A DNA stretch of 48,673 nucleotides from Paenalicyclobacillus ferrooxydans. GTDB taxonomy: Bacteria; Bacillota; Bacilli; Alicyclobacillales; Alicyclobacillaceae. Where the stretch lies: NCBI RefSeq assembly GCF_001399675.1, contig NZ_LJCO01000041.1:1-48673 (forward strand), in the 5' to 3' direction. Below the pieces are notes generated by a model that saw only the letters and a program-made list of their open reading frames with translations, searched no databases and was not told the DNA's origin. Positions 34,918-43,071 of the stretch are shown one piece after another; the stretch's first letter is position 1, and each line of letters starts with the position of its first letter. The position numbers were made by a program, and so were the translations under genes.

Positions 34918-35565
34918 TTAGGACTGAATTCCAACCCGTTCCATATCATGCTTCATATGTTCTTCCATGCGTTGGCGAGCCAACTCGGGGTCACGGAGTC
35001 GGATTGCTTCAAGAATCTTTCTGTGTTCTATCAAAATACCCCGTTCAACCTCAGCGGACCTCGCGAGGATTTGCCGGCGAGCAATCAAAATTGGGCCTCG
35101 GATTGTATCCAATAACTCAGATAGCAGGGGCATGCGGGCACTTTGAACCATCAGATCGTGAAAGCGCGTGTTCGCGGTGAAACTATCTACACGGCTGCCG
35201 TTTTGTATCGCCGATTCCGCATCGTTTAAGGTTTTCTCCATCTCTTCGATTTCCGCAGGCTCAGCAATCTCGCTGGATTTTGCAGCTACAATTGCTTCGA
35301 GAGCACTGCGGCAGGTGTACAACTCAAGAATTGCCTCAGTGTCCGGGTTTGCGACTCTCAGTTCTGAGCCGTCGGATACAATCAGCCGCTCACTGGTTAA
35401 CTTCCGCAGGGCTTCTCGGACAGGCGTGCGGCTCACGTTCAGTTGATCGGCGATGCGGCTTTCGAGCAAGGTTTCACCAGGCTTAAAAAGTCCGTCCAAT
35501 ATCTGTTCACGCAAGATTTGGTAAACCTGCATGTACAGGGGGATTGGTCTTTGCACTTCCATCAC
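34918..35565 (-). CDS. GntR-family regulator, FCD (FadR) subfamily
   Basis: This gene encodes 215 residues. The N-terminal winged helix has ..ILDGLFKPGETL..IADQLNVSRTPVREALRKL, textbook for GntR. The C-terminal all-helical FCD domain (about 80-210) has the His/Asp positions (..FHDLMVQSA.., ..EHRKILEAI.., ..HM..) that often bind a metal and an organic-acid effector. It follows the CoA-transferase gene by 66 bases on the same strand and likely controls both operator palindromes. Confidence 0.92.
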   Translation of the reverse strand: MMEVQRPIPLYMQVYQILREQILDGLFKPGETLLESRIADQLNVSRTPVREALRKLTSERLIVSDGSELRVANPDTEAILELYTCRSALEAIVAAKSSEIAEPAEIEEMEKTLNDAESAIQNGSRVDSFTANTRFHDLMVQSARMPLLSELLDTIRGPILIARRQILARSAEVERGILIEHRKILEAIRLRDPELARQRMEEHMKHDMERVGIQS

Positions 35566-35631
35566 TTGTTGCCTCTTTTCTGCTCAAAGTCTAAGGAGCC
35601 TCTGCAAGGCCAGGCAGGTGCTTGTCTCCGG

Positions 35632-36822
35632 TCATACCGGGACAATAACTCCCTGCTCGATCATGTTGTCGATTTGGTCTTTCGTGAACCCGATTTCCGC
35701 TAGTACCTCGGATGTGTGTTGGCCGAGAACTGGGCCGAGCGACCGCAGTGTAGCGGGGGTGTCGGAATACTTTACCGGAAACCCAATGGTATGAACCGTG
35801 CCGGCTGTCGGGTGTTCACTTTGAAGGTTCATGTTCCTCGCGATGACCTGTGGATGTTGGTAGACCTGATCGACAGACAGCACCGGGCCTGCCGGAACGC
35901 CCGTTTTGTCAAGTAAATTGAGCCACTCGTCCGTCGTCTTCCTTGATAATACCTCAGTCAGGGCTTCGACGAGTTGTGGAATATGACTCATGCGATCACG
36001 ATTGGTTAGAAACATTGGGTCGTCTCTCAAGTCCGGGCGATTGAGAGCCTGGGTCAGCTTCTCCCAAGTCCGTTGGTTCGCAGCACCAATGGCAATGAAC
36101 CCGTCCGACGTAGGAAACACCTGATAGGGGGCAGAGGCCCGGTGTGCAGTTCCAAGGCGTTGAGGGACGTGCCCGGTCACCCAATGTTCATTTGACTCCC
36201 AAATTGTATACGCCATCGCTGCTTCGAGCAAAGACGTTTCGATGTACTGTCCCACACCGGTATGCTGTCTATTGTAGAGTGCTGCAAGAATTGCGTGACT
36301 TGCAAACAGTCCCGCATTCAAATCCGAGATAGGCACACCGACCTTCGTAGGTGTCTCTGGGGTCCCAGTCACTGAGAGGACTCCGCTCATCGCCTGGGCC
36401 ACTAAGTCAAATCCACCGCGATCCCGCCATGGTCCGGTTTGACCAAACCCCGAAATGGAGCAATACACCAATTGCGGGTGCTTAAGGTGCACGGACTCAT
36501 AATCAAAGCCAAGTTTGCTCATCGTTCCCGGACGGAAATTTTCCACAAGAACATCGGATACCGCAATCAACCGCCATAAAACGTCTTTGCCTTGTTCTGT
36601 GCGCAGGTCGAGGACGATACCTCGTTTGTTCCGGTTTAAAGTCAGGAAGGCAGCCGATTCACCGTTAACGATTTCGCCCATGCGTCTTGAATCGTCTCCA
36701 CCTGCTGGTTTCTCGATTTTGATGACATCAGCTCCTAAGTCTGCCAGGAGCATGGTGCAAAATGGGCCCGCCATAATTTGCGTCAGATCGAGGACACGAA
36801 TCCCTTCGAGCGAGCTTTTCAA
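35632..36822 (-). CDS. Class III CoA-transferase (CaiB/BaiF family)
   Basis: This gene encodes 396 residues from a TTG start with a purine-rich site. It moves CoA between carboxylic acids through an aspartyl-CoA anhydride. N-terminal GIRVLDLTQIMAGPFCTMLLADLGADVIKIE and the catalytic D167 (VPISDLNAG) are plain. It diverges from the enoyl-CoA hydratase gene, with operator copy 2 between them. The acid substrate is unknown; carnitine-, itaconate- or succinate-type acids are among family substrates. Confidence 0.92.
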   Translation of the reverse strand: MKSSLEGIRVLDLTQIMAGPFCTMLLADLGADVIKIEKPAGGDDSRRMGEIVNGESAAFLTLNRNKRGIVLDLRTEQGKDVLWRLIAVSDVLVENFRPGTMSKLGFDYESVHLKHPQLVYCSISGFGQTGPWRDRGGFDLVAQAMSGVLSVTGTPETPTKVGVPISDLNAGLFASHAILAALYNRQHTGVGQYIETSLLEAAMAYTIWESNEHWVTGHVPQRLGTAHRASAPYQVFPTSDGFIAIGAANQRTWEKLTQALNRPDLRDDPMFLTNRDRMSHIPQLVEALTEVLSRKTTDEWLNLLDKTGVPAGPVLSVDQVYQHPQVIARNMNLQSEHPTAGTVHTIGFPVKYSDTPATLRSLGPVLGQHTSEVLAEIGFTKDQIDNMIEQGVIVPV

Positions 36823-36867
36823 TGTGGTCGCCTCTTTTCTAATTGCCTATGCACTCTGAATGCCGTA

Positions 36868-36879
36868 CACTGTATACAG
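36868..36879. promoter_or_regulatory. GntR-type operator, copy 2
   Basis: ACTGTATACAGT, a perfect palindrome identical to the core at 33738-33751, lies in the 83-base gap between the divergent CoA-transferase and hydratase genes, 26 bases before the hydratase ATG. It could control both directions. Confidence 0.82.
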
Positions 36880-36905
36880 TCATTATACCGAAAGGGGTTT
36901 ATCGC

Positions 36906-37715
36906 ATGTCAACCTCTAATTCACCAAAGATTGATAACTTTCCGAACGTAACAGTGGATTTCCAGCGAAAGGAGAATATTGCCTGTTTGACATTGTCGAA
37001 TCCAAAGTCACTGAACGCGATGACCTGGCACATGTATGAACTGTTAAGTGAGTATTTGGATGAGATTCGGGAGGACTCAACGATTCGAGTGGTTGTGCTC
37101 CGCGGAGACGGCGAGAAGGCGTTCGCAGCAGGTACCGATATCAAACAATTTGAAGGGTTTACAGCGGATGACGGTGTGGCGTATGAACAGCGGATCGACC
37201 ATGTCACGCGCAAACTCCTTGAGTTAAACAAGCCTACCATTGCCGCCGTTCACGGATACGCCATTGGTGGTGGACTGGTGTTGGCCGCAGCCTGCGACCT
37301 GCGCTATGCAACCGTGCAGGCCCGGTTTGGAGCGCCGATTGCTCGTACCCTGGGGAATTGTCTCAGCATCCGGAATTATCGGAGATTAACCGGCCTCATT
37401 GGGGAACCGAGGGTCAAAGAACTGATCTTCACGACACGTCTCATGGGTGCTGAGGAAGCTGCTGCAGTTGGGCTTGTGAATGCCATATTCGACGAGTCAG
37501 AGTTTTTCGAACAGGTTGACCAGATTGCGACACAGATGGCCACCCGTGCCCCGCTCACCCTGTGGGCGACTAAGGTTGCTTTGGCCCGGTTACAGGATGA
37601 ACAACCTTTGCCCGAGTTTGAAGACGTCATCGGCAAAATATATGGAAGCGCAGATTTTCAAGAGGGTGTCCGAGCACACATCGAGAAGCGCAGTCCAAAC
37701 TGGTCCGGAGCATAA
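36906..37715 (+). CDS. Enoyl-CoA hydratase/isomerase family protein
   Basis: This gene encodes 269 residues; ATG 36906 follows AAAGGGG. The crotonase fold is shown by the two oxyanion-hole segments (..AFAAGTDIKQF.. and ..GYAIGGGLVLAAACDLRY..). A typical catalytic Glu pair of true hydratases is not clearly present in ..ARFGAPIARTLGNCLS.., so it may be a CaiD-like or other crotonase-type enzyme. It begins an operon with a class V aminotransferase. Confidence 0.9.
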   Translation: MSTSNSPKIDNFPNVTVDFQRKENIACLTLSNPKSLNAMTWHMYELLSEYLDEIREDSTIRVVVLRGDGEKAFAAGTDIKQFEGFTADDGVAYEQRIDHVTRKLLELNKPTIAAVHGYAIGGGLVLAAACDLRYATVQARFGAPIARTLGNCLSIRNYRRLTGLIGEPRVKELIFTTRLMGAEEAAAVGLVNAIFDESEFFEQVDQIATQMATRAPLTLWATKVALARLQDEQPLPEFEDVIGKIYGSADFQEGVRAHIEKRSPNWSGA

Positions 37716-37816
37716 TTGGTTGTGGCATCGGACTGAAGCGCGAACATACGGCTGACATTGGGACTAAATCGCCCAGCGAGTTCACGGACACAATCCTTTG
37801 TAAGGGGTCATTGTAG

Positions 37817-38986
37817 ATGTTCTCAGAAAAGATGGATCTGCGTCTTCCAGGGCCAGTACAAGTACCGCGTGAGATTCAGCGGGCGATTCTGCGCACCTTC
37901 GATCATCCGATGATGGATTACCGTAACGAGGAGCATTCGGAGGTCTTAAAACAGGCCTCGAGGGCGGCTCAAGAAGTATTTCAAACGCAAAACGAGGTGT
38001 ATATTCTCGCAGGCAGCGGCACGTCTGCGTTGGAAACGGCGATGGTGAACCTGATTGGTCCATCGGATAGCATCCTCATTTGTGTCATTGGTTATTTTGG
38101 CGAGTACTTGGTAGACATTGCAGAGCACATTGGCGCCAACGTGATTCGCGTAGATGCACCATGGGGAGACGTGGTCGATCCCGATGAAGTCGCGAAGGCC
38201 CTTGCCACGCATCCGGAGGTAAAGGCAGTGTTTGCGACGCACTGTGAGACCTCCACCGGGGTAATCAATCCAATTGAGAAAATTGCGGGCATCGTTCGTG
38301 CGACGGAAGCAGTGTTCGTTGTCGATGCTGTCAGCTCAATTGCAGGAACGCCGCTCTATATGGATGCATGGGGAATCGATATCGTTGCCACGGGGGGCCA
38401 AAAGGCGTTAATGTTGCCACCTGGCATCGCGTTGGTGTCTGTAAGCGATAAAGGTTGGAGGGCCATTGAGCGTCACAAATGTCCGTCTCTTTATCTCGAT
38501 CTGAAAAGGTACCGGAACTTGCTTCCGAAGGGACATACACCCTACACACCGAATGTCGCACTCGTCAATGGACTTCTTGAATCTTGTCGAATGATCCAAG
38601 AGGGTGGAGGGGTGGAGGCGTCCTATCGGCGGCATGCCGCACTGCGCGATATGACGAGGACGGGGGTCCGGGCACTTGGACTGCAACTTCTGGCGGAGGA
38701 TTCTGTCGCCAGTCCGACCCTTACAGCTGTTATGTTTGATACGGTTGACGCGGACGAATTCCGCAAGTACCTCAGGCAACAGTTCCACGTCGCTGTCGGT
38801 GGTGGGCTTGGGAAACTCAAAGGTAAGATACTCCGCCTTGGGCATATGGGATATACAGACGCAGGCGACGTTCTCAAATTAATCTCTGTGCTGGAACTTG
38901 GCCTTCATGTTGTCGGACACAAGGTTGAGCTTGGAACGGGCATAGCTGCGGCTCAAAACAGTTGGCTGACTAACCCGATTTGCTAG
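37817..38986 (+). CDS. Class V aminotransferase (alanine-glyoxylate type)
   Basis: This gene encodes 389 residues of a PLP enzyme. The internal aldimine Lys is K196 (TGGQKAL), preceded by the PLP-binding Asp in VVDAVSS. The N-terminal ..RLPGPVQVP..  and ..GSGTSALE.. fit the alanine-glyoxylate/PucG/serine-glyoxylate group, which usually uses a small oxo-acid acceptor. It lies 101 bases behind the hydratase and should convert a keto or semialdehyde product of the same pathway; the actual substrate is open. Confidence 0.9.
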   Translation: MFSEKMDLRLPGPVQVPREIQRAILRTFDHPMMDYRNEEHSEVLKQASRAAQEVFQTQNEVYILAGSGTSALETAMVNLIGPSDSILICVIGYFGEYLVDIAEHIGANVIRVDAPWGDVVDPDEVAKALATHPEVKAVFATHCETSTGVINPIEKIAGIVRATEAVFVVDAVSSIAGTPLYMDAWGIDIVATGGQKALMLPPGIALVSVSDKGWRAIERHKCPSLYLDLKRYRNLLPKGHTPYTPNVALVNGLLESCRMIQEGGGVEASYRRHAALRDMTRTGVRALGLQLLAEDSVASPTLTAVMFDTVDADEFRKYLRQQFHVAVGGGLGKLKGKILRLGHMGYTDAGDVLKLISVLELGLHVVGHKVELGTGIAAAQNSWLTNPIC

Positions 38987-39024
38987 CGCGCCTCTCCCTA
39001 TACTCCTGCATTGAACACAAAGAA

Positions 39025-39070
39025 AGTCGTCAGCCTTGTCATCATAGCAGGCTAACGGCTTTTTTCTTTT
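39025..39070 (+). terminator. Terminator after the aminotransferase
   Basis: AGTCGTCAGCCT (39025-39036) pairs with AGGCTAACGGCT (39049-39060) with G-U pairs, followed by TTTTTCTTTT. Confidence 0.85.
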
Positions 39071-39223
39071 GCCCTGTCTCGGCGCAGGTTTTACATGTAT
39101 GCCATTCGACATGCACGATTATCCAGTTATGCAATGGATCACAGGATACGATGTTGAAAGCCTCTATGCTGATAATAGGTCGTTTACACAAGTACCGCTG
39201 ACTAATTTTAAGGGGGACTTTCC

Positions 39224-39358
39224 ATGGATAAGTACGGACCATTATATCATCGTAACACTAAGCTTTTACCATCAGCATTGGCTAGGTCTATCGTTGGAAT
39301 CGTCATTCTGATTGGAATTGTTGAATTTGTACTGGGGCTCATTGGACTGTTGCATTAA
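39224..39358 (+). CDS. 44-residue single-pass membrane peptide
   Basis: ATG 39224 has AAGGGGGA eight bases upstream. The first 20 residues are polar and basic (MDKYGPLYHRNTK..), then one uninterrupted hydrophobic helix (..IVGIVILIGIVEFVLGLIGLL..) runs to the end. Membrane insertion is likely; function is unknown. Confidence 0.55.
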   Translation: MDKYGPLYHRNTKLLPSALARSIVGIVILIGIVEFVLGLIGLLH

Positions 39359-39496
39359 TCATCGCTGCAGGCGAGATTTGGTTTATTGACAAGGGGGCAT
39401 TCGGCAGGGGATACCGTCCAGATATCCTCTGTCAACTGCGCAAAGTGCGGAGACAACGAGCCCCTAATCATACCCCTGAAGATAAATCTCACTAAG

Positions 39497-39805
39497 TCAG
39501 CTAAGGTCCACTTCAATCCATCCATCTCTAATCTGTACCTGGAATGCCTCAACAGGGACCGTGCAAGGCATTCGAGTTGCTCGCCCAGACTTGATATCGA
39601 AAGCGCCGCCGTGACACCAACAGACAATTTCTTCGCCTTCAATGTCACCTTCTGACAAGGAACAATCCTGATGGGTACAGATATCAGAGGTGGCGTACCA
39701 CCCTTCGTCGAGATGGTACACCGTAATGGCTTCTCCTTGAATCACAAAGGACTTCATGTCACGAACGGCAATGTCCGATTCTCGTCCAACTTGTTGCCAA
39801 GACAT
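39497..39805 (-). CDS. Rieske [2Fe-2S] ferredoxin-like protein
   Basis: This gene encodes 102 residues; the ATG at 39805 has GGAGGT upstream. The cluster ligands are C43 and H45 (ICTHQD) and C62 and H65 (CWCHGG). The protein is the size of the ferredoxin components of ring-hydroxylating dioxygenases and of NirD-like small subunits. No oxygenase is encoded nearby, so its electron partner is unknown. Confidence 0.92.
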   Translation of the reverse strand: MSWQQVGRESDIAVRDMKSFVIQGEAITVYHLDEGWYATSDICTHQDCSLSEGDIEGEEIVCWCHGGAFDIKSGRATRMPCTVPVEAFQVQIRDGWIEVDLS

Positions 39806-39950
39806 CCCGAACACCTCCAAAATAAAAGTCTGTTTTACGTAGTCGCACTTGACTTCACATCTAAGAGCCTACAGGTTTGCGGGAATTCTTCTGTGCGCTG
39901 CATCACGCCAAGCTATGAATGATCCGCCTGGCAGCCAATTATCCCGAGTG

Positions 39951-39964
39951 GTGATGTACATCAC
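39951..39964. promoter_or_regulatory. CRP/FNR-like palindromic operator
   Basis: GTGATGTACATCAC is a perfect 14-bp palindrome of the GTGA-N6-TCAC type used by CRP/FNR-family regulators. It lies between the divergent Rieske and AhpD-like genes. A -10-like TATAAA at 40012-40017 puts the site about 66 bases before the predicted start, close to a class I activator position. The rest of this 312-base gap shows nothing else. Confidence 0.6.
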
Positions 39965-40117
39965 AGAAAATCAGTGGCAAAGGAATAGATTAGTAAGTAA
40001 GTGCCAGTGAGTATAAAATGATGCGGAACGCCAGCGATAATTGATTAAATCTGGTTCATGATAACTGGGGTTCAGGCGAAAGTCATATCGGGTGTTCGTG
40101 AGAAGGGAGAAGACAAT

Positions 40118-40576
40118 ATGGAAGCCAGGCTGAATTACCGCATCGCCGAGCCGGACGCGCTGCGTGCGATGATGGTACTTGAGTCGTACACAAAGAGTAC
40201 AGGACTCGATAAAAAGCTGGTAGAGCTCATGAAGATTCGTGCCTCACAGTTGAACGGGTGCGCGTTCTGCCTTGATATGCACACCATCGACGCACGTGCG
40301 AACGGGGAGTCGGAGCAGAGAATTTACTGTCTCAGTGCCTGGCGGGAAAGTCCGTTCTATACCGATGCCGAACGGGCTGCGCTTGAGCTGACTGAAGCAG
40401 TCACTCTGATATCAGAAGGTGTTTCTGATGAGGTTTACAATCACGTACGCTTACACTTTTCTGAGGCTGAGTTTGTGCAGCTTGTTATGGTCGTGAACAC
40501 AATCAATGCGTGGAACCGACTTTCTATTGCGACGCGAGCGGTCCCAGGAAACTATCAACCTGTGAATCATGATTGA
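40118..40576 (+). CDS. AhpD/carboxymuconolactone-decarboxylase-like protein
   Basis: This gene encodes 152 residues; ATG 40118 follows AGAAGGGAGA. The helical AhpD fold carries the redox pair C48 and C51 with H55 (CAFCLDMH), the disulfide-type centre of alkylhydroperoxidases. It probably reduces peroxides or protein disulfides in the cytosol. An OsmC-family gene follows 69 bases later, supporting an oxidative-stress role. Confidence 0.9.
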   Translation: MEARLNYRIAEPDALRAMMVLESYTKSTGLDKKLVELMKIRASQLNGCAFCLDMHTIDARANGESEQRIYCLSAWRESPFYTDAERAALELTEAVTLISEGVSDEVYNHVRLHFSEAEFVQLVMVVNTINAWNRLSIATRAVPGNYQPVNHD

Positions 40577-40645
40577 CGGACGGTTGCAGCCTGATTTAGT
40601 AGCCTGATTCAGCAGCAGCTCGATTCAGCATAGGAGGAGATTCAA

Positions 40646-41083
40646 ATGGCAGATCTGAGTTTTTCGACAGAATTGAACTGGTCTAACACTGGGCGTAATG
40701 GTGAAGGCGTAGTCAGGCTTGGCGGCAACGAAGTAACCTATTCTGCTCCAGACTCAATGGGAGGAAAAGGTGTGGGGACGAGCCCGGAGGAGCTGTTAAT
40801 CTCAGCTGTCAGTGCCTGCTACAGTGCGACGTTGTTTGGCGTGCTGCGCAAGTCGGAACTTCCTGTTGATGATGTCACCATCAAAGCGGAGGGCATTGTA
40901 ACTGGGTATCCTTTGCAATCAAAGTTCGCTCGCCTAATTGTTTCACCCGTCATCCACGGCAGTGTTCAAAACCGTATAGAAGAATACCAACGTGCTGCAA
41001 CGACGGCCCGAGATAAGTGCTTCATCGGCAAGACCATAGCGGGTAACGTCGATTACCAAGTTGGAGAAGTCGAGTTGGCTTGA
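40646..41083 (+). CDS. OsmC/Ohr-family peroxiredoxin
   Basis: This gene encodes 145 residues with AGGAGGAG upstream. C58 (SACYSATL) and C125 (RDKCFIGKTI) are the peroxidatic and resolving cysteines of OsmC-family hydroperoxide reductases. It is probably active on organic peroxides. It lies between the AhpD-like gene and a small unknown gene on the same strand. Confidence 0.9.
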   Translation: MADLSFSTELNWSNTGRNGEGVVRLGGNEVTYSAPDSMGGKGVGTSPEELLISAVSACYSATLFGVLRKSELPVDDVTIKAEGIVTGYPLQSKFARLIVSPVIHGSVQNRIEEYQRAATTARDKCFIGKTIAGNVDYQVGEVELA

Positions 41084-41099
41084 CAGGGGGACAGGAAAA

Positions 41100-41435
41100 G
41101 TGAAGGGTCCGCGATGCGTTCAGATTGAACTCACGGACTCAGTCTCTCACACAGATCAGGCATGGAAAAAGACCTTGACATTGTCAGAGCTCCAGACGGC
41201 GCTGAAGGTACAAGACCATGGGCAGCCCGATGCATCGGATCGATCCGGGGATGTCTGTTCTGCTGCTTGGCAAGATGGGCCTGCTACTGAGGTTGGAACT
41301 GCAAACGGAGAAGGTCTTCGTTTATACGTCGAGGATGGTCCAAACGCTTGCTTGAATGTTAAATCCATCGTGCATATTCGGTTTGCGGGCGATAAGGCGC
41401 TTGTAGAGCCTGTATTCGGATCGCGATTATCGTGA
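41100..41435 (+). CDS. Hypothetical protein after osmC
   Basis: This gene encodes 111 residues. GTG 41100 is chosen for the AGGGGGA nine bases ahead, 16 bases behind osmC. No motif is recognised; three Cys occur at scattered positions. Its end overlaps by nine bases the end of the convergent FUSC-type gene. Confidence 0.55.
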   Translation: MKGPRCVQIELTDSVSHTDQAWKKTLTLSELQTALKVQDHGQPDASDRSGDVCSAAWQDGPATEVGTANGEGLRLYVEDGPNACLNVKSIVHIRFAGDKALVEPVFGSRLS

Positions 41436-42425
41436 CTGTTCGAGTGACTCTATCAAAAGGCGGGCCTCGTAGAGGGCTGTTTGACTATGGGCTTCTTCTC
41501 GCAATCCAGTCCTCGTGAGCAACGACTTTGCCGTTGCGGCTGAGAAACTGGAGTCATAAACAGCGGTACGAATGTCAGAGGAAACAGCGTCAAGGATATC
41601 GGCCCAATGGTTCCGGACTTCTTGGGCGTCCTCCGACCGTAACGCTTTTAAGAGAGAAATAAAGGAAATTGCTGCATGTTGCAGGCCGTGAAACAGCCTT
41701 TGAACCTGATTGACCTCTTCCTTTTTTGCATAAATGTTGAGCGTAAGGCTCAACTTCGCCTGTGTGACATCCTGCTCAAGTTGTTGCAGTGAGCTCAGCA
41801 AGGCGCTAAGGGATTGATTGACATCAAAGCGCGTGCTGTCGAGGTCGTTGGTGCGGAGTGCTTGTGCAGCACGGCCAACCATTTCCGCAAAATCAACCGC
41901 AAAGGTTTCAAGCTTGGCCTTGGCCTTCAATGTGTCGTTCGGCGGGGCAATCAGTGTCATAAAGAGGACTGCCACCACACACCCGATGAGTGTATCTTTG
42001 ATGCGGTCAATGGCATAACCGGCTGAATGATGTTCAAAGTAGAGCACAAATAAGATACTGAGGGCGGCTTGATGAATCAGCAGGTCTTTCAAGCGAAACA
42101 GATTCATCACCGCAGTGCTGAGAAACAATGCAATGCCGAGAGAGAGGCCTGTAACCGGGACATCCTTGGCAAAGAAACCGACCATAGTGACGCCGATAAG
42201 CGTGCCGAGTGCGCGGTACAGTGCGAAGCGAAGTGACTGCCCAATCGTGACCTGCAGGCAAAGAATGAGGGTCAAGGGTGCCAGGTATGGGTGGTTCGAT
42301 CCGGTGAACCGCGCGATCTCCCATGCTGCCATCGAACCGAGACTTGTCTTCCAAACAACGGCAGTACGTTGTAAAACGCTGCCGTTTTCTTGCTTAAACA
42401 TGAGTCCTGATGCTTGTTGGGCCAC
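41427..42425 (-). CDS. FUSC-family membrane protein (aromatic acid exporter-like)
   Basis: This gene encodes 332 residues from a GTG start with AGGAGAG. Six hydrophobic segments fill residues about 25-165 (..PYLAPLTLILCLQ.., ..GTLIGVTMVGFF..), followed by a long soluble helical tail. This is the half-size FUSC/YgaH-like build of Gram-positive aromatic-acid or small-acid exporters. Substrate is unknown. Confidence 0.82.
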   Translation of the reverse strand: MAQQASGLMFKQENGSVLQRTAVVWKTSLGSMAAWEIARFTGSNHPYLAPLTLILCLQVTIGQSLRFALYRALGTLIGVTMVGFFAKDVPVTGLSLGIALFLSTAVMNLFRLKDLLIHQAALSILFVLYFEHHSAGYAIDRIKDTLIGCVVAVLFMTLIAPPNDTLKAKAKLETFAVDFAEMVGRAAQALRTNDLDSTRFDVNQSLSALLSSLQQLEQDVTQAKLSLTLNIYAKKEEVNQVQRLFHGLQHAAISFISLLKALRSEDAQEVRNHWADILDAVSSDIRTAVYDSSFSAATAKSLLTRTGLREEAHSQTALYEARLLIESLEQSR

Positions 42426-42561
42426 GTAAACTCTCCTAACGGGTGCTAGCGTAATCCTTGCTTGAAAGATGCCCGTTGTGAGGTTTGACTATTCCGCAGC
42501 GTTCACAGGAGCCCCGGCCGATGAACTCCGTCACCGCTCCCTGATGCATGGCACCAGGGGT

Positions 42562-42744
42562 CTATTTGTTTGCCTTGGTGAGACCAGGTACTGTGCGCTT
42601 GAATACGACCACCAGGTCCTCCTTCTCTCGGCGAATGTCAACGATCTGTATATCCTTTCGTGCAGCAAAGCCCTTCAAGGTATGTTGTGCTGTGCGATCC
42701 CATTTTGAGAAAGTTATGGTTTCGACGGTACGCGTGGTTGCCAT
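42562..42744 (-). CDS. 60-residue hypothetical protein
   Basis: The ATG at 42744 follows GAGGAGAAGG. The protein starts MATTRTVETITFSKW and ends ..LVVVFKRTVPGLTKANK; alternating hydrophobic residues suggest a small alpha-beta fold. No family is recognised. Confidence 0.5.
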   Translation of the reverse strand: MATTRTVETITFSKWDRTAQHTLKGFAARKDIQIVDIRREKEDLVVVFKRTVPGLTKANK

Positions 42745-43071
42745 AACAAAACCTTCTCCTCTCAAATCACGTGAGACGTCAAAACACGCCACATGCGTTG
42801 ACTCACTTCAAAGCACGTGAACAGGATTCATCATGGAGTTTCACCACTTGCTGTATCTTCTATAGAACACTGTAAACGAGCGATATTACCAGAGTGTTGA
42901 TAATGCATCATGAATTTGTGAAGTTGTTGTGGGAATTGTTTAACAACTTCTTTACATAACTTATACGAAAAATTACACGGACGTGATGGTTCTTTTACAA
43001 TCCCTCCTTACACTATCTTCGACGGAGATTGAAGCCGTTGAGACAATAGGGATGTTAGAGGAGGAAGTAAG
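42745..43071. other. Upstream region of the iron-type ABC operon
   Basis: No gene is seen. GAAGTTGTT (42920-42928) and AACAACTTC (42942-42950) form a perfect nine-base inverted repeat, which could be an operator or a hairpin. A TGATAATGCATCATGA segment near 42899 faintly recalls Fur-type sites but is not convincing. No clear promoter was found. Confidence 0.4.

Noticed and set aside
42895-42915. Possible Fur box before the ABC importer
   Set aside because: Only a partial match to the GATAATnATTATC pattern; not enough to call.
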